A DNA stretch of 64,000 bases from Ornithinibacter sp. (GTDB lineage: Bacteria > Actinomycetota > Actinomycetes > Actinomycetales > Dermatophilaceae): NCBI GenBank assembly GCA_029266735.1, contig JAQSWG010000015.1, positions 1 through 64,000 of the forward strand. Reading direction: 5' to 3'. Below the pieces are notes generated by a model. That model did no database searches, was not told where the DNA came from, and worked only from the letters and a program-made list of their open reading frames with translations. Made by a program: the position numbers and the translations under genes. Every line of letters starts with the position of its first letter. Within the stretch, counting starts at the first letter, position 1. Of the stretch, positions 17,136 to 25,599 are shown one piece after another.

Positions 17136-18077
17136 ATGCGCCCCATGCTCGCGACCGTCGCGGAGTCGGTGCCGACCGGACCCGCGTGGGTGCACGAGGT
17201 CAAGTGGGACGGCATGCGTGTGCTCGTCGACGTCCGCGAGGGCCGCGTCACCGTGTGGTCGCGCACCGAGCGGGACGTCACGGCGGCCTTCCCGGAGCTC
17301 GACGCCCTCGGGGAGAGCTACGACGACATGCTGCTCGACGGCGAGGTGGTCGCGCTGGACGCCGGACGCCCGAGCTTCCACGCCCTCGCCGAGCGGATGC
17401 ACGTCTCGGAGCGTCGCCGCGCCGAGCGCCTCGTCGCCACTCGGCCGGTCACCCTGATGATCTTCGACCTCCTCCGCCTCTTCGGCAACGACCTCACCTC
17501 CCAGTCCTGGTCGGCCCGGCGCGAGCTGCTGGAACGCCTCGACCTGGACGGGCGGCACTGGCAGGTGCCGCCGGTGTACGACGACGGCGAGCAGCTCCTC
17601 GCCGCGACGGCGGACCAGGGGCTCGAGGGGATCGTCTCCAAGCGCCGCTCTGCGCCGTACGCGGCGGGCCGCCGTTCCCCCGACTGGCGGAAGCGGCCGC
17701 ACCGCAACAGTCTCTCGGTGGTCGTGGGCGGCTGGCGACCCGAGGTCGGCACCACCGGTCGGATGGGTGCGGTGCTCGTGGGTCTCCCGGACGGCAGCGG
17801 GGGCTGGCGGTATGCCGGGCGGGTCGGCGCCGGGCTGGCGGGAACCGCGGGTGAGGCGCTCGCGATGCGGCTGCGGCCCCTGGCGCGGGACACCTCGCCG
17901 TTCGCCGACGAGGTGCCGTCCATCGACGCCCGCGGCACCGCCTGGGTCGAGCCCCGCGTCGTCGTCGAGGTGGCCTCGCTCGAGCTCACCGGACAGCACC
18001 GGCTGCGCCAGCCGGCATACCTCGGCGTGCGCAGCGACCTGACGCCGGACGACCTCGTGGAGGTGCACGATGCCTGA
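17136..18077 (+). CDS. ATP-dependent DNA ligase (LigD ligase-domain type)
   Basis: A 313-residue ATP-dependent ligase. Motif I is EVKWDGMRV with the adenylated lysine K23; motif III DGEVVALD and FDLLRLFG, motif IV EGIVSKRR and motif V near WRKRPHR follow, then an OB-fold C-terminus. It corresponds to the ligase domain of LigD as a separate protein. The next gene overlaps it by 8 bases and encodes the LigD-type polymerase domain, so the two probably work together with Ku to seal double-strand breaks. ATG 17136 starts MRPMLA, the normal start of this domain. The LexA-like box upstream could also influence it. Confidence 0.92.
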   Translation: MRPMLATVAESVPTGPAWVHEVKWDGMRVLVDVREGRVTVWSRTERDVTAAFPELDALGESYDDMLLDGEVVALDAGRPSFHALAERMHVSERRRAERLVATRPVTLMIFDLLRLFGNDLTSQSWSARRELLERLDLDGRHWQVPPVYDDGEQLLAATADQGLEGIVSKRRSAPYAAGRRSPDWRKRPHRNSLSVVVGGWRPEVGTTGRMGAVLVGLPDGSGGWRYAGRVGAGLAGTAGEALAMRLRPLARDTSPFADEVPSIDARGTAWVEPRVVVEVASLELTGQHRLRQPAYLGVRSDLTPDDLVEVHDA

Positions 18078-18951
18078 CCCGGTTCCCCAGGTCGCCCGGG
18101 TGGAGGTGGCCGGGCGCAAGCTGCGACTCACGAGCCTGGACAAGGTCATGTACCCCTCCACCGAGACGACCAAGGGGGAGGTGCTCAACTACTACGCCCA
18201 GATCGCACCGGTCCTGCTGCCGCACATCGCGTCCCGGCCGGTCACCCGGGTGCGCTGGCCGCACGGTGTGCAGGAGCAGATGTTCTTCGAGAAGAACCTC
18301 CCGTCCGGCGCCCCGAGCTGGTTACCACGGGTGCCGGTCGACGACGTGACGTACCCACTCGTCACCGACCTGTCCGACCTCACCTACCTCGTCAACCTCA
18401 ACTCCCTGGAGATCCACGTCCCCCAGTGGACGGTCGACGACGGGGGCGAGCGGCAGAACCCCGACCGGCTCGTCATCGACCTCGACCCGGGAAAGCCGGC
18501 CGGCCTGCACGAGTGCTCCCGGGTGGCTCTCCTCGTCCGTGAACGGCTGGCCACTCTCGGGCTCGACCTCTTCCCCGTGACGTCGGGGAGCAAGGGCATG
18601 CAGCTCTACGCCTCTCTCGGCGGCGACCTCACCTCGGACCAGGTGCGCGACCTCGCCATGCAGCTGGCGCAGGAGATGACGAAGAAGCACCCGGACCTCG
18701 TCCTGTGGAAGATGACCAAGTCGCTGCGGCCGGGCAAGATCTTCCTCGACTGGAGCCAGAACGTCGCCGCCAAGACGACGATCAGCCCCTACTCGTTGCG
18801 CGGCCGGGAGCTCCCGTGCGTGGCGGCGCCCCGCTCGTGGGCCGAGGTCGAGCAGGGGGCCGAGGAGCCCGACGCGCTGCGCCAGCTGATGTTCGACGAG
18901 GTGCTCGAGCGCGTCGTGGCGGACGGCGACCTCATCGAGGACCTGCCCTGA
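18070..18951 (+). CDS. ligD: LigD-type polymerase/primase domain protein
   Basis: A 293-residue archaeo-eukaryotic-primase fold polymerase of the NHEJ LigD family. The catalytic aspartates are D137 and D139 in RLVIDLDPG. Other family landmarks are LDKVMYPSTETTKGEVLNYYAQIA at the N-terminus, FFEKNLPSGAPSW, SGSKGMQLYASL and the DWSQNVAAKTTISPYSLRG region. It adds nucleotides, often ribonucleotides, at broken ends before ligation. It overlaps the ligase gene and has no phosphoesterase domain, so this LigD is split into two proteins. Its 3 prime end overlaps the convergent FhuF-like gene by 20 bases. Confidence 0.93.
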   Translation: MPDPVPQVARVEVAGRKLRLTSLDKVMYPSTETTKGEVLNYYAQIAPVLLPHIASRPVTRVRWPHGVQEQMFFEKNLPSGAPSWLPRVPVDDVTYPLVTDLSDLTYLVNLNSLEIHVPQWTVDDGGERQNPDRLVIDLDPGKPAGLHECSRVALLVRERLATLGLDLFPVTSGSKGMQLYASLGGDLTSDQVRDLAMQLAQEMTKKHPDLVLWKMTKSLRPGKIFLDWSQNVAAKTTISPYSLRGRELPCVAAPRSWAEVEQGAEEPDALRQLMFDEVLERVVADGDLIEDLP

Positions 18952-19546
18952 GCCCACCGGGACCGGTGTCCGGATCGCGCAGCCGTGGGCAGCCGGCGCA
19001 CTCCACGCATCCCGGCAGTGCGTAGATGAGGCAGCACGACTCGCGACGCGGGACGCCGGTGCGGATCAGCCCCGCCGCGGACTCGGCCTCACGCCGGGCG
19101 GCGGTCCACATGTCGTCGACCATCGCCGCCCGAGTGTGCGGTCCGAGTCGCACGATGGACGGGTATGCCGCCGCGGCCGGCTCGGCGACCGCGCGGTAGT
19201 CGCGCTCGGCCCGCTCGAGCCGCTCGGGCATCGGCGCGTCGTCGGCGACCAGACGGGCCAGTCGAACGGTCCCAGGCACGAGCGAGGCGCCGACGGTGAA
19301 GGTGAGTCCGTCGAGGTCCGCTCGCCACGGTCCCACGGCCGCTGCGTAGGCGGCGGTGTGCGCCGGGACCTGGAGGACCCACTGGAGGACGAAGGCGGAG
19401 GCGACCTGCGCCGGCGCGTCGACGGCATACCACCGGCCCTGCTGGCTGCGCAGAGCCTCCTGCCACGAGCGGGGGTCGGACCCGATGTCGTGGGGCAGGG
19501 CGGGGCCGCCACGGACGAATGAGAGCCACGCGTGCCGCCGCGACAT
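18932..19546 (-). CDS. FhuF-like (2Fe-2S) ferric-siderophore reductase family protein
   Basis: The C-terminus has the FhuF cluster motif CC-X10-C-X2-C (RRESCCLIYALPGCVECAGC). FhuF proteins are cytoplasmic reductases that release iron from ferric siderophores. The N-terminal part (ALPHDIGSDPRSWQEAL..., FVLQWVLQVPAHTAAYAAAVGPW) fits the helical body of that family. The ORF reaches 19693 but would then overlap lsr2. ATG 19546 (MSRRHAWLSF) gives 204 residues and avoids this, though a slightly earlier start is possible. No siderophore transporter is present nearby. It is convergent with the polymerase gene and downstream of lsr2. Confidence 0.72.
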   Translation of the reverse strand: MSRRHAWLSFVRGGPALPHDIGSDPRSWQEALRSQQGRWYAVDAPAQVASAFVLQWVLQVPAHTAAYAAAVGPWRADLDGLTFTVGASLVPGTVRLARLVADDAPMPERLERAERDYRAVAEPAAAAYPSIVRLGPHTRAAMVDDMWTAARREAESAAGLIRTGVPRRESCCLIYALPGCVECAGCPRLRDPDTGPGGLRAGPR

Positions 19547-19605
19547 GAGCGCAGCGGCACCCGCCGGGTCGACGGGCGCCGCTGCCTGGTGAGGCCGCTG
19601 GGCCG

Positions 19606-19941
19606 TCAGCCGTGCGCCTTGTCGTAGGCCGCCTGCACGTCGGCGGAGATCCGGCCCCGGTCGCTGACCGTGTGGCCGTTCCGTCGTGCCCACTCACGGA
19701 CCGCGCCGAGGTCTGCCTTGCGGCCCGTGCCCCTGCCGGCGGAGCGACCCGACGAGCGGCGCCCGCCCGTCCGCTCGGCGTGGCCGATCCACGCGGCGAG
19801 GTCGTCGCGCAGTTTCGTCGCATTCTTCGAGGTCAGGTCGATCTCGTAGCTGACACCGTCGAGAGAGAACGAGACGGTCTCGTCGGCGGGGGAGCTCTTG
19901 TCGACGTCGTCGACGAGGAGCACCTGGACCTTCTTTGCCAT
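19606..19941 (-). CDS. lsr2: Nucleoid-associated protein Lsr2
   Basis: A 111-residue Lsr2: an N-terminal dimerisation domain beginning MAKKVQVLLVDDVD, with the family segment VSYEIDLTSKNA, an Arg/Gly/Ser-rich linker, and a C-terminal DNA-binding domain (DLGAVREWARRNGHTVSDRGRI) whose R-G-R inserts in the minor groove of AT-rich DNA. Lsr2 silences foreign and AT-rich genes in actinobacteria. The SD is aaggga before ATG 19941. It lies downstream of lysS and a small membrane protein, a neighbourhood conserved with mycobacteria. Confidence 0.95.
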   Translation of the reverse strand: MAKKVQVLLVDDVDKSSPADETVSFSLDGVSYEIDLTSKNATKLRDDLAAWIGHAERTGGRRSSGRSAGRGTGRKADLGAVREWARRNGHTVSDRGRISADVQAAYDKAHG

Positions 19942-20057
19942 GGTTTTCCCTTCAAGGTGATTTCACCCCGGCCATTCCGTGGCCGGGCGGGGCACCGCTC
20001 AGGATGCCGGGAAGACCTTATCCCGTGCTTCGGCCAAAGGTAAAGAAAGAGTAAAGC

Positions 20058-20294
20058 TCAGGGCAATGACGTCGATTTCCCGGGGGTTTCGTCCACTGAG
20101 GGGGCAGCCCTGGGTCCGCGCCCGGGATCGTTCTCCGCAGCGCGTCGACGGGCGTCGTGCTCCTTCTCGAAGGCCGCCTGGGCGATGCGCTCACGGCGGT
20201 CACCCTCGATCATCGACTTGACGATGAAGTAGAAAAGGGTGGCCACGAGAATGGTCGGGATGATGGCTGCGAGATAGACCAACGCGCTGGACAT
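20058..20294 (-). CDS. Small single-pass membrane protein
   Basis: A 78-residue ORF hidden inside a longer shadow in the ORF track. It begins MSSALVYLAAIIPTILVATLFY, a single transmembrane helix over about residues 4-26, followed by a charged cytoplasmic tail (MIEGDRRERIAQAAFEKEHDARRRAAE). The ATG (20294) follows the lysS stop by one base (TGA G ATG), so it is translationally coupled to lysS. Small proteins of this type often follow lysS in Micrococcales. The function is unknown. Confidence 0.75.
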   Translation of the reverse strand: MSSALVYLAAIIPTILVATLFYFIVKSMIEGDRRERIAQAAFEKEHDARRRAAENDPGRGPRAAPSVDETPGKSTSLP

Positions 20295-20295
20295 C

Positions 20296-21798
20296 TCAGG
20301 CCTCCGGCTTGAGGTGGGGGAAAAGAATCGTCTCACGGATGTTGGCACCGGTGAAGAGCATGACGAGGCGGTCCACGCCGAGGCCGAGCCCCCCCATCGG
20401 CGGGGCCCCGTACTCCAGGGCGCGCAGGAAGTCCTCGTCGAGCTGCATCGCCTCCGGGTCTCCGCCGGCGGCGCGCATCGACTGCTCGGTGAGCACCTCA
20501 CGCTGCACCACCGGGTCCACGAGCTCGGAGAAGCCGGTTCCACGCTCAACCCCGGCGATGACGAGGTCCCACGCCTCGATGAGGCCCTCCGTGTCCCGGT
20601 GTGGCCGGGCCAGCGGCTGGGCGATCGCCGGGTAGTCGCACAGGAAGGTCGGCTGGAGGAGCCTCGGCTCGACGAGCTCGCCGAGCAGCTCGAGGAAGAC
20701 CTTGTCCTTCTCCATGCCGGGGGCCAGCTCGACACCGTGGCGCTCCGCGAGCTCGACGAGGCGCTCGCGGGGGGTCCCGAGGGAGACCTCCTCGCCGACC
20801 ACCTCGCTCACCGCGTCGTAGACCGGCAGCCACCGCCATTCGCCGCCGAGGTCGACGGTGCCCATGGCGGTGTCGACATGGCGGGAGCCGAGCGCGTCCG
20901 CGACGCCGACGTAGAGGTCGCGGATGAGGGCTCCGATGCTCCGCTGGTCACCCCACGCCTGGTAGGCCTCGAGCATCGTGAACTCGGGGGAGTGCGTCGC
21001 GTCGACACCCTCGTTTCGGAAGATCCGGCCCAACTCGTAGACCCGGTCGACCCCGCCGACGACGGCCTTCTTGAGGTTGAGCTCCAGCGCGATGCGGAGC
21101 ACCATCTCGTGGTCGAACGCGTTCATGTGGGTGCGGAACGGGCGGGCCGCGGCTCCCCCGTGGACGAGCTGGATCACCGGCGTCTCCACCTCGACGTAAC
21201 CCTGTGCGTCGAGCACCGCCCGGATCGCGCGCAGGGCGGTGGCCTTGGTGCGCACCATGTCGCGCGCCTCCTGCCGGACGACCAGGTCGGCGTAGCGCTG
21301 GCGCACCCTGGCCTCCTCGGAGAGCTCGCGGTGCAGCACCGGCAGCGGGCGCAGGGCCTTCGAGGCCATCCCCCACCGACTCGCGAGCACCGACAGCTCG
21401 CCGCGGCGCGAGCTGATCACCCGGCCCTCCACGAAGACGTGGTCGCCCAGGTCGACATCCGCCTTCCACGCGGCGAGGGACTCCTCGCCCACCTCAGCCA
21501 GGCTGAGCATCACCTGGAGCCGAGTGCCCGCACCCTCCTGGAGCGTGGCGAACGCGAGCTTCCCGGTGTTCCGCACGAAGACGACGCGGCCGGCGACGCA
21601 CACGACGTCCGAGGTCTCCTCACCCTGCTCGAGGTGCCCCCATCCCTCACGCACCTCGCCGAGCGAGTGGGTGCGCGGGACCGACACGGGGTATGCCGGG
21701 ATGCCGGCGTCGAGGAGGCGGTCGCGCTTCTCGCGGCGGATCCGCAGCTGCTCGGGGAGGTCGGCCTCGGGGAGCGACGTGGTCGGCGTCTCGGTCAC
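20296..21798 (-). CDS. lysS: Lysyl-tRNA synthetase, class II
   Basis: Charges tRNA-Lys. About 500 residues: the N-terminal OB-fold anticodon-binding domain (VCVAGRVVFVRNTGKLAFATLQ), then class II motif 1 (GYVEVETPVIQ), motif 2 (YELGRIFRNEGVDATHSPEFTMLE) and motif 3 (GLGLGVDRLVML). The ORF track starts at TTG 21807. GTG 21798 is more likely, because TAGCCT ends 8 bases before it and there is no SD, a leaderless arrangement. It is followed by the small membrane protein and lsr2. Confidence 0.95.
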   Translation of the reverse strand: MTETPTTSLPEADLPEQLRIRREKRDRLLDAGIPAYPVSVPRTHSLGEVREGWGHLEQGEETSDVVCVAGRVVFVRNTGKLAFATLQEGAGTRLQVMLSLAEVGEESLAAWKADVDLGDHVFVEGRVISSRRGELSVLASRWGMASKALRPLPVLHRELSEEARVRQRYADLVVRQEARDMVRTKATALRAIRAVLDAQGYVEVETPVIQLVHGGAAARPFRTHMNAFDHEMVLRIALELNLKKAVVGGVDRVYELGRIFRNEGVDATHSPEFTMLEAYQAWGDQRSIGALIRDLYVGVADALGSRHVDTAMGTVDLGGEWRWLPVYDAVSEVVGEEVSLGTPRERLVELAERHGVELAPGMEKDKVFLELLGELVEPRLLQPTFLCDYPAIAQPLARPHRDTEGLIEAWDLVIAGVERGTGFSELVDPVVQREVLTEQSMRAAGGDPEAMQLDEDFLRALEYGAPPMGGLGLGVDRLVMLFTGANIRETILFPHLKPEA

Positions 21799-21913
21799 GA
21801 GGGTCAAGGCTACGGTGGCGCGGCCGAGGTGCCGTCCGGCGTCCCGTCCGACGGGGTGCCGAGCCCGGCCAGTGCGCGGCGGCTCCCGCCCGCCCGAAGG
21901 TGCGAGGGAACCG

Positions 21914-22654
21914 TCAGCGCTCGTCGAGCATGAGGTCCAGGGAGTAGTCCTCGGCGCGGTAGCAGTGGTCGCCGAACTCGATGGCGTCGCCGGCCGGCCC
22001 GAACGCCGTCCTCGTCATCGTCAGCACCGGCTGCTGCCCGCGGATGGCGAGCCGACGGCGCTCCTCGCGCGTCGGCATCCGCGCTCCGACGTTCTGGGAG
22101 GCGACGACGGGGGTGGCGCCGCGAGCGCGCAAGGCCGCGTAGAGCCCGTCGGCGGTGAGCTCCTCGGCCGTCACGTCGGCGTATGCCGGTGGCAGCCAGT
22201 TGTGGAGCACCGCGAGCGGTGCCCCGTCGGCACACCGCAGCCGGACGAGGGCCAACAGGTCGGTGTCGACGGGAAGGTCCAGCGCGGCGGCGGCCCGCGC
22301 GTCCCGCACGGTGCGCACGTCGAGCACCGTCGTGCTGGGGGCCTGGCCGGACCGCAGCAGGTCGTCGTGAAGGCTGGAAAGGGCCGCACGCCGGTGCACC
22401 TTGCGGTTGGCGACCGTGGTGCCGACTCCTCGGCGGCGCACGACGAGTCCCTGGTCCACGAGGGCCTGCATGGCCCGCCGCACCGTGGGGCGGGAGAGGG
22501 AGAGACGCGCCGCGAGCGCCACCTCGTTCTCGACCGGGTCGCCCGGCTGGAGACGGCCCTCGTGGATCGCCGCGGTGAGCTGCTCGGCGAGCTGGTGCCA
22601 CAGTGGAACGGGCGAGGCGCGGTCGATCCGCACGTGCACCCGGCCTGCGACCAT
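21914..22654 (-). CDS. GntR-family regulator (HutC/UTRA type), probable inositol operon regulator
   Basis: The 246 residues comprise an N-terminal winged helix-turn-helix (about 12-80: PLWHQLAEQLTAAIHEGRLQPGDPVENEVALAARLSLSRPTVRRAMQ) and a C-terminal UTRA ligand-binding domain (about 95-240, ending AIEFGDHCYRAEDYSLDL). It is divergently transcribed from the iol operon with a 59-base gap holding two palindromes. By context it controls inositol catabolism, in the manner of IolR of Corynebacterium. The ligand is not known. Start ATG 22654 (MVAGRVHVRIDR) excludes a basic, unconserved extension in the ORF track. Confidence 0.88.
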   Translation of the reverse strand: MVAGRVHVRIDRASPVPLWHQLAEQLTAAIHEGRLQPGDPVENEVALAARLSLSRPTVRRAMQALVDQGLVVRRRGVGTTVANRKVHRRAALSSLHDDLLRSGQAPSTTVLDVRTVRDARAAAALDLPVDTDLLALVRLRCADGAPLAVLHNWLPPAYADVTAEELTADGLYAALRARGATPVVASQNVGARMPTREERRRLAIRGQQPVLTMTRTAFGPAGDAIEFGDHCYRAEDYSLDLMLDER

Positions 22655-22662
22655 GACTGGGA

Positions 22663-22702
22663 CTGTACAGCGCGGGCTTCGAGATGTCAGTATGTCCGGA
22701 CA
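22663..22702. promoter_or_regulatory. Divergent iol promoter region with two palindromes
   Basis: Between the GntR gene and iolG lie CTGTACAG (22663-22670, perfect 8-bp palindrome) and TGTCCGGACA (22693-22702, perfect 10-bp palindrome). The second directly abuts the iolG SD (aaaggaggt, 22703). Either could be the operator of the GntR protein. The second would block iolG translation initiation or early elongation of transcription. Confidence 0.5.
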
Positions 22703-22713
22703 AAGGAGGTCAC

Positions 22714-23718
22714 ATGCGGATCGGACTGGCCGGCGCGGGGCGCATCGGGGCGTTCCACGCGACCACCCTCTCCTCGCTCGACGGGGTGGAGGAGGTCGTC
22801 GTCGGCGACGTCGACGCCGGAACCGCCGACGCCGCCGCCTCCGCCCTCCCACACGCCCGGGCGGTCCCCATCGAGGACCTCCCGGATGCCGGCCTTGACG
22901 CGCTCGTCATCGCCACCTCGACCCCGGGCCACGCAGCGCTCATCCGGGCCGGGGTCGCGCGGGGCATCCCGACGTTCTGCGAGAAGCCGGTCGCCGCGAC
23001 GCTGGCGGAGACCATCGACGTCGTCCGGGCCGTCGAGAAGTCGGGTGTGCCGGTCCACGTGGGCTTCCAGCGGCGCTTCGACGCCGGCTACCGACGCGCG
23101 CGAGAGGCGGTGCGCTCGGGCGACCTCGGCTTCGTGCACACGGTGCGGGCCACGACGAGCGACCGGCGTCCACCGCACGCCGACTACATCCCGACGTCCG
23201 GCGGCATCTTCCGCGACTGCTCGATCCACGACGCGGACGTCCTCCGCTTCGTCACCGGTCGGGAGGTCGCTCGGGTGTTCGCCGTCGGCGGCACCAAGGG
23301 CGAGGCGTTCTTCCCCGACGGGGGTGACGTCGACACGGGCGCCGCCGTGCTGACGCTCGACGACGGGACCCTGGCCCTGCTGTCGACGACGCGCTACCAC
23401 GGGCAGGGCCACGACGTCCGGCTCGAGGTACTCGGCTCCGAGGGCTCGGTGGCGGTCGGGCTCGACGACTCCCTCGCCCTGACCTCGCTCGAGGACGGGG
23501 TGACCTTCCCCGCGGGGCCGGTGCACGATTCCTTCATGGACCGCTTCCAGCCGGCCTACCGCGCCGAGCTCACCCACTTCATCGCCGTCGCCCGCGGTGA
23601 GGCACCGAGCCCCTGCACCGCGCGCGATGCGCTGGAGGCCTTCCGCGTGGTCGAGGCGTGCACGCGATCGTGGCTCGACGGCCGGCCGGTCGACCTCTCC
23701 GACATCCCGACGACCTGA
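22714..23718 (+). CDS. iolG: Inositol 2-dehydrogenase, Gfo/Idh/MocA family
   Basis: First enzyme of myo-inositol breakdown, NAD-dependent oxidation to scyllo-inosose. The 334-residue product starts with a Rossmann motif (GLAGAGRIGAFHA). It has the CEKP lysine motif (PTFCEKPVAATL), the HVGFQRRFD segment and the catalytic DCSIHDADVLRF stretch seen in IolG. ATG 22714 has a near-perfect SD (aaaggaggt). The ORF-track start at 22684 lies upstream of this SD and is wrong. It is the first gene of the operon; a second family member lies at 29421. Confidence 0.9.
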   Translation: MRIGLAGAGRIGAFHATTLSSLDGVEEVVVGDVDAGTADAAASALPHARAVPIEDLPDAGLDALVIATSTPGHAALIRAGVARGIPTFCEKPVAATLAETIDVVRAVEKSGVPVHVGFQRRFDAGYRRAREAVRSGDLGFVHTVRATTSDRRPPHADYIPTSGGIFRDCSIHDADVLRFVTGREVARVFAVGGTKGEAFFPDGGDVDTGAAVLTLDDGTLALLSTTRYHGQGHDVRLEVLGSEGSVAVGLDDSLALTSLEDGVTFPAGPVHDSFMDRFQPAYRAELTHFIAVARGEAPSPCTARDALEAFRVVEACTRSWLDGRPVDLSDIPTT

Positions 23719-23731
23719 CAAGGACCACCAG

Positions 23732-24646
23732 ATGACTCCCGCGACGGCAACATCCCTGCGTGTCCGTGTCGCCGGCGCCCCCATCTCCTGGGGAGTGTGC
23801 GAGGTGCCCGGCTGGGGGCACCAGCTGGATCCAGCGGTCGTCCTCGGGCAGATGAGCGAGGTAGGGCTCGCCGCAACGGAGTTCGGCCCCGACGGCTTCC
23901 TCCCGGACGCGCCCGAGGCCAAGGCAGCCGTCCTGCGCGACGCCGGCCTCCGGGCAGTGGGCCAGTTCGTCCCAGTCGTCCTGCATGACCCCGGGCACGA
24001 CCCGCTGCCCGTGGTCGAGGAGGCGATGACCGCGCTGGTCGCCGCCGGCGCCTCGACCGTCGTCCTCGCCGCAGCAACAGGTGGCGACGGATACGACGCC
24101 CGACCGGTGCTCGACGACGAGCAGTGGGCCACCCTCCTCGCCTCCCTGGACCGCATCGCCGACGCCGCCGCGGCGCAGGGCCTGCTGGCGACGTTGCACC
24201 CCCACGTCGGCACGATGGTCGAGTCCGGCGAGGAGACCGACCGGGTGCTGGCGGGAAGCCGCATCGCCCTGTGCCTCGACACCGGCCACCTGCTCATCGG
24301 CGGCGGCGACCCCGTGGCCGTCGCGGCCCAGCACCCCGGACGGATCGGTCACGTGCACCTCAAGGACGTCCGGGTGGACCTGGCCCGCCAGGTGCAGCGC
24401 GGCGACCTGACGTACACCGACGCCGTCGCGGCCGGGATGTACGTGCCCCTGGGAGCGGGTGACGTCGACATCGCGGCGATCGTGGGCGCGTTGGAGGCCG
24501 CAGGGTATGCCGGCTGGTACGTCCTCGAGCAGGACACCGTCCTCAGTGGCCCGCCGGACGAGACGGGCATCGACCCGGTCGTCGACGTGCGGGCCTCGGT
24601 CGCCCACATCCTCGCCCTCGCCGAGACCACTCCGGTGAACCCGTGA
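23732..24646 (+). CDS. iolE: Inosose dehydratase-like TIM-barrel protein (IolE family)
   Basis: Belongs to the AP-endonuclease/xylose-isomerase-like TIM-barrel family. The N-terminal APISWGVCEVPGWGHQL is a recognisable IolE signature, with metal-site regions LHPHVGTMVE, CLDTGHLLIGGGDP and IGHVHLKDV. IolE dehydrates scyllo-inosose to a diketo intermediate. The 304 residues match the family length. ATG 23732 follows iolG by 13 bases. Its stop overlaps the iolC GTG. Confidence 0.88.
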   Translation: MTPATATSLRVRVAGAPISWGVCEVPGWGHQLDPAVVLGQMSEVGLAATEFGPDGFLPDAPEAKAAVLRDAGLRAVGQFVPVVLHDPGHDPLPVVEEAMTALVAAGASTVVLAAATGGDGYDARPVLDDEQWATLLASLDRIADAAAAQGLLATLHPHVGTMVESGEETDRVLAGSRIALCLDTGHLLIGGGDPVAVAAQHPGRIGHVHLKDVRVDLARQVQRGDLTYTDAVAAGMYVPLGAGDVDIAAIVGALEAAGYAGWYVLEQDTVLSGPPDETGIDPVVDVRASVAHILALAETTPVNP

Positions 24647-25599
24647 CCGCCGCGCCGCAGGTCGTCACGATGGGGCGAACGGGGGTCGACATCTATCCCC
24701 TCCAGCACGGGGTGGGACTCGAGGAGGTGCGCACCTTCGAGAAGTTCCTCGGGGGGAGCGCGACGAACGTCGCCGTCGCCGTCGCCCGCCACGGGCACTC
24801 CGTCCGCCTCGTCACCAAGGTCGGGAACGACGCGTTCGGTCGCTACGTGCGCCGGGAGGCGGAGCGACTCGGTGTCGACCCGGCATCCATCTCGGCGCTC
24901 GACGGCGCCGGGCCGCCGACGCCGGTGACGTTCTGCGAGATCTTTCCGCCGGACGACTTCCCCCTGTGGTTCTACAGATGGCCGACCGCACCCGACCTCC
25001 TCCTGCAGGAGGACGACGTTCCGCTCGACCTCGTCCGCGATGCGGAGGTGTTCTGGGCGACGGTGACCGGCCTGTCACAGGAGCCGTCTCGCGCCACACA
25101 CCACGCGGCGTGGGTGGCCCGCCGGCGGGCCCGGCACACGGTGCTCGACCTCGACTACCGGCCGATGTTCTGGGCGGACGTGGCGGAGGCACACGCCCAG
25201 GTGGAGCGGGCGCTGGAGCTCGTCACCGTCGCCGTCGGCAACGCGCAGGAGTGCGAGGTCGCGGTCGGTGAGGTCGACCCCCAGCGGGCCGCCGACGCCC
25301 TCCTGGACCGGGGACTCGACCTGGCCGTCGTCAAGCAGGGCCCGCGGGGGGTCCTCGCGGCCACCCGCGACGAGCGGGTCGAGGTCGAACCCTTCCCGGT
25401 GGAGGTCGTCAACGGGCTCGGCGCCGGGGACGCCTTCGGGGGCGCCCTCGTCCACGGACTCCTCGAGGGCTGGGACCTCGAGCGCACCATCCGTTTCGCC
25501 AACGTGGCCGGGGCCATCGTCGCGGGTCGGCTCGAGTGCTCGACGGCGATGCCGACGCCCGACGAGGTCGACGCCGCGCTGGCCGGGGCCGGGAGGTGA
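24643..25599 (+). CDS. iolC: 5-dehydro-2-deoxygluconokinase
   Basis: PfkB-family sugar kinase, 318 residues. It has the N-terminal GG motif (FEKFLGGSATNVAVAVARHGH) and the C-terminal active-site motif NGLGAGDAFGGALVHG with the catalytic Asp. IolC phosphorylates 2-deoxy-5-keto-gluconate. LWFYRWPTAPD and LDLDYRPMFW are characteristic of IolC. The GTG start overlaps the previous stop (GTGA), so the genes are translationally coupled. Confidence 0.92.
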   Translation: MTAAPQVVTMGRTGVDIYPLQHGVGLEEVRTFEKFLGGSATNVAVAVARHGHSVRLVTKVGNDAFGRYVRREAERLGVDPASISALDGAGPPTPVTFCEIFPPDDFPLWFYRWPTAPDLLLQEDDVPLDLVRDAEVFWATVTGLSQEPSRATHHAAWVARRRARHTVLDLDYRPMFWADVAEAHAQVERALELVTVAVGNAQECEVAVGEVDPQRAADALLDRGLDLAVVKQGPRGVLAATRDERVEVEPFPVEVVNGLGAGDAFGGALVHGLLEGWDLERTIRFANVAGAIVAGRLECSTAMPTPDEVDAALAGAGR

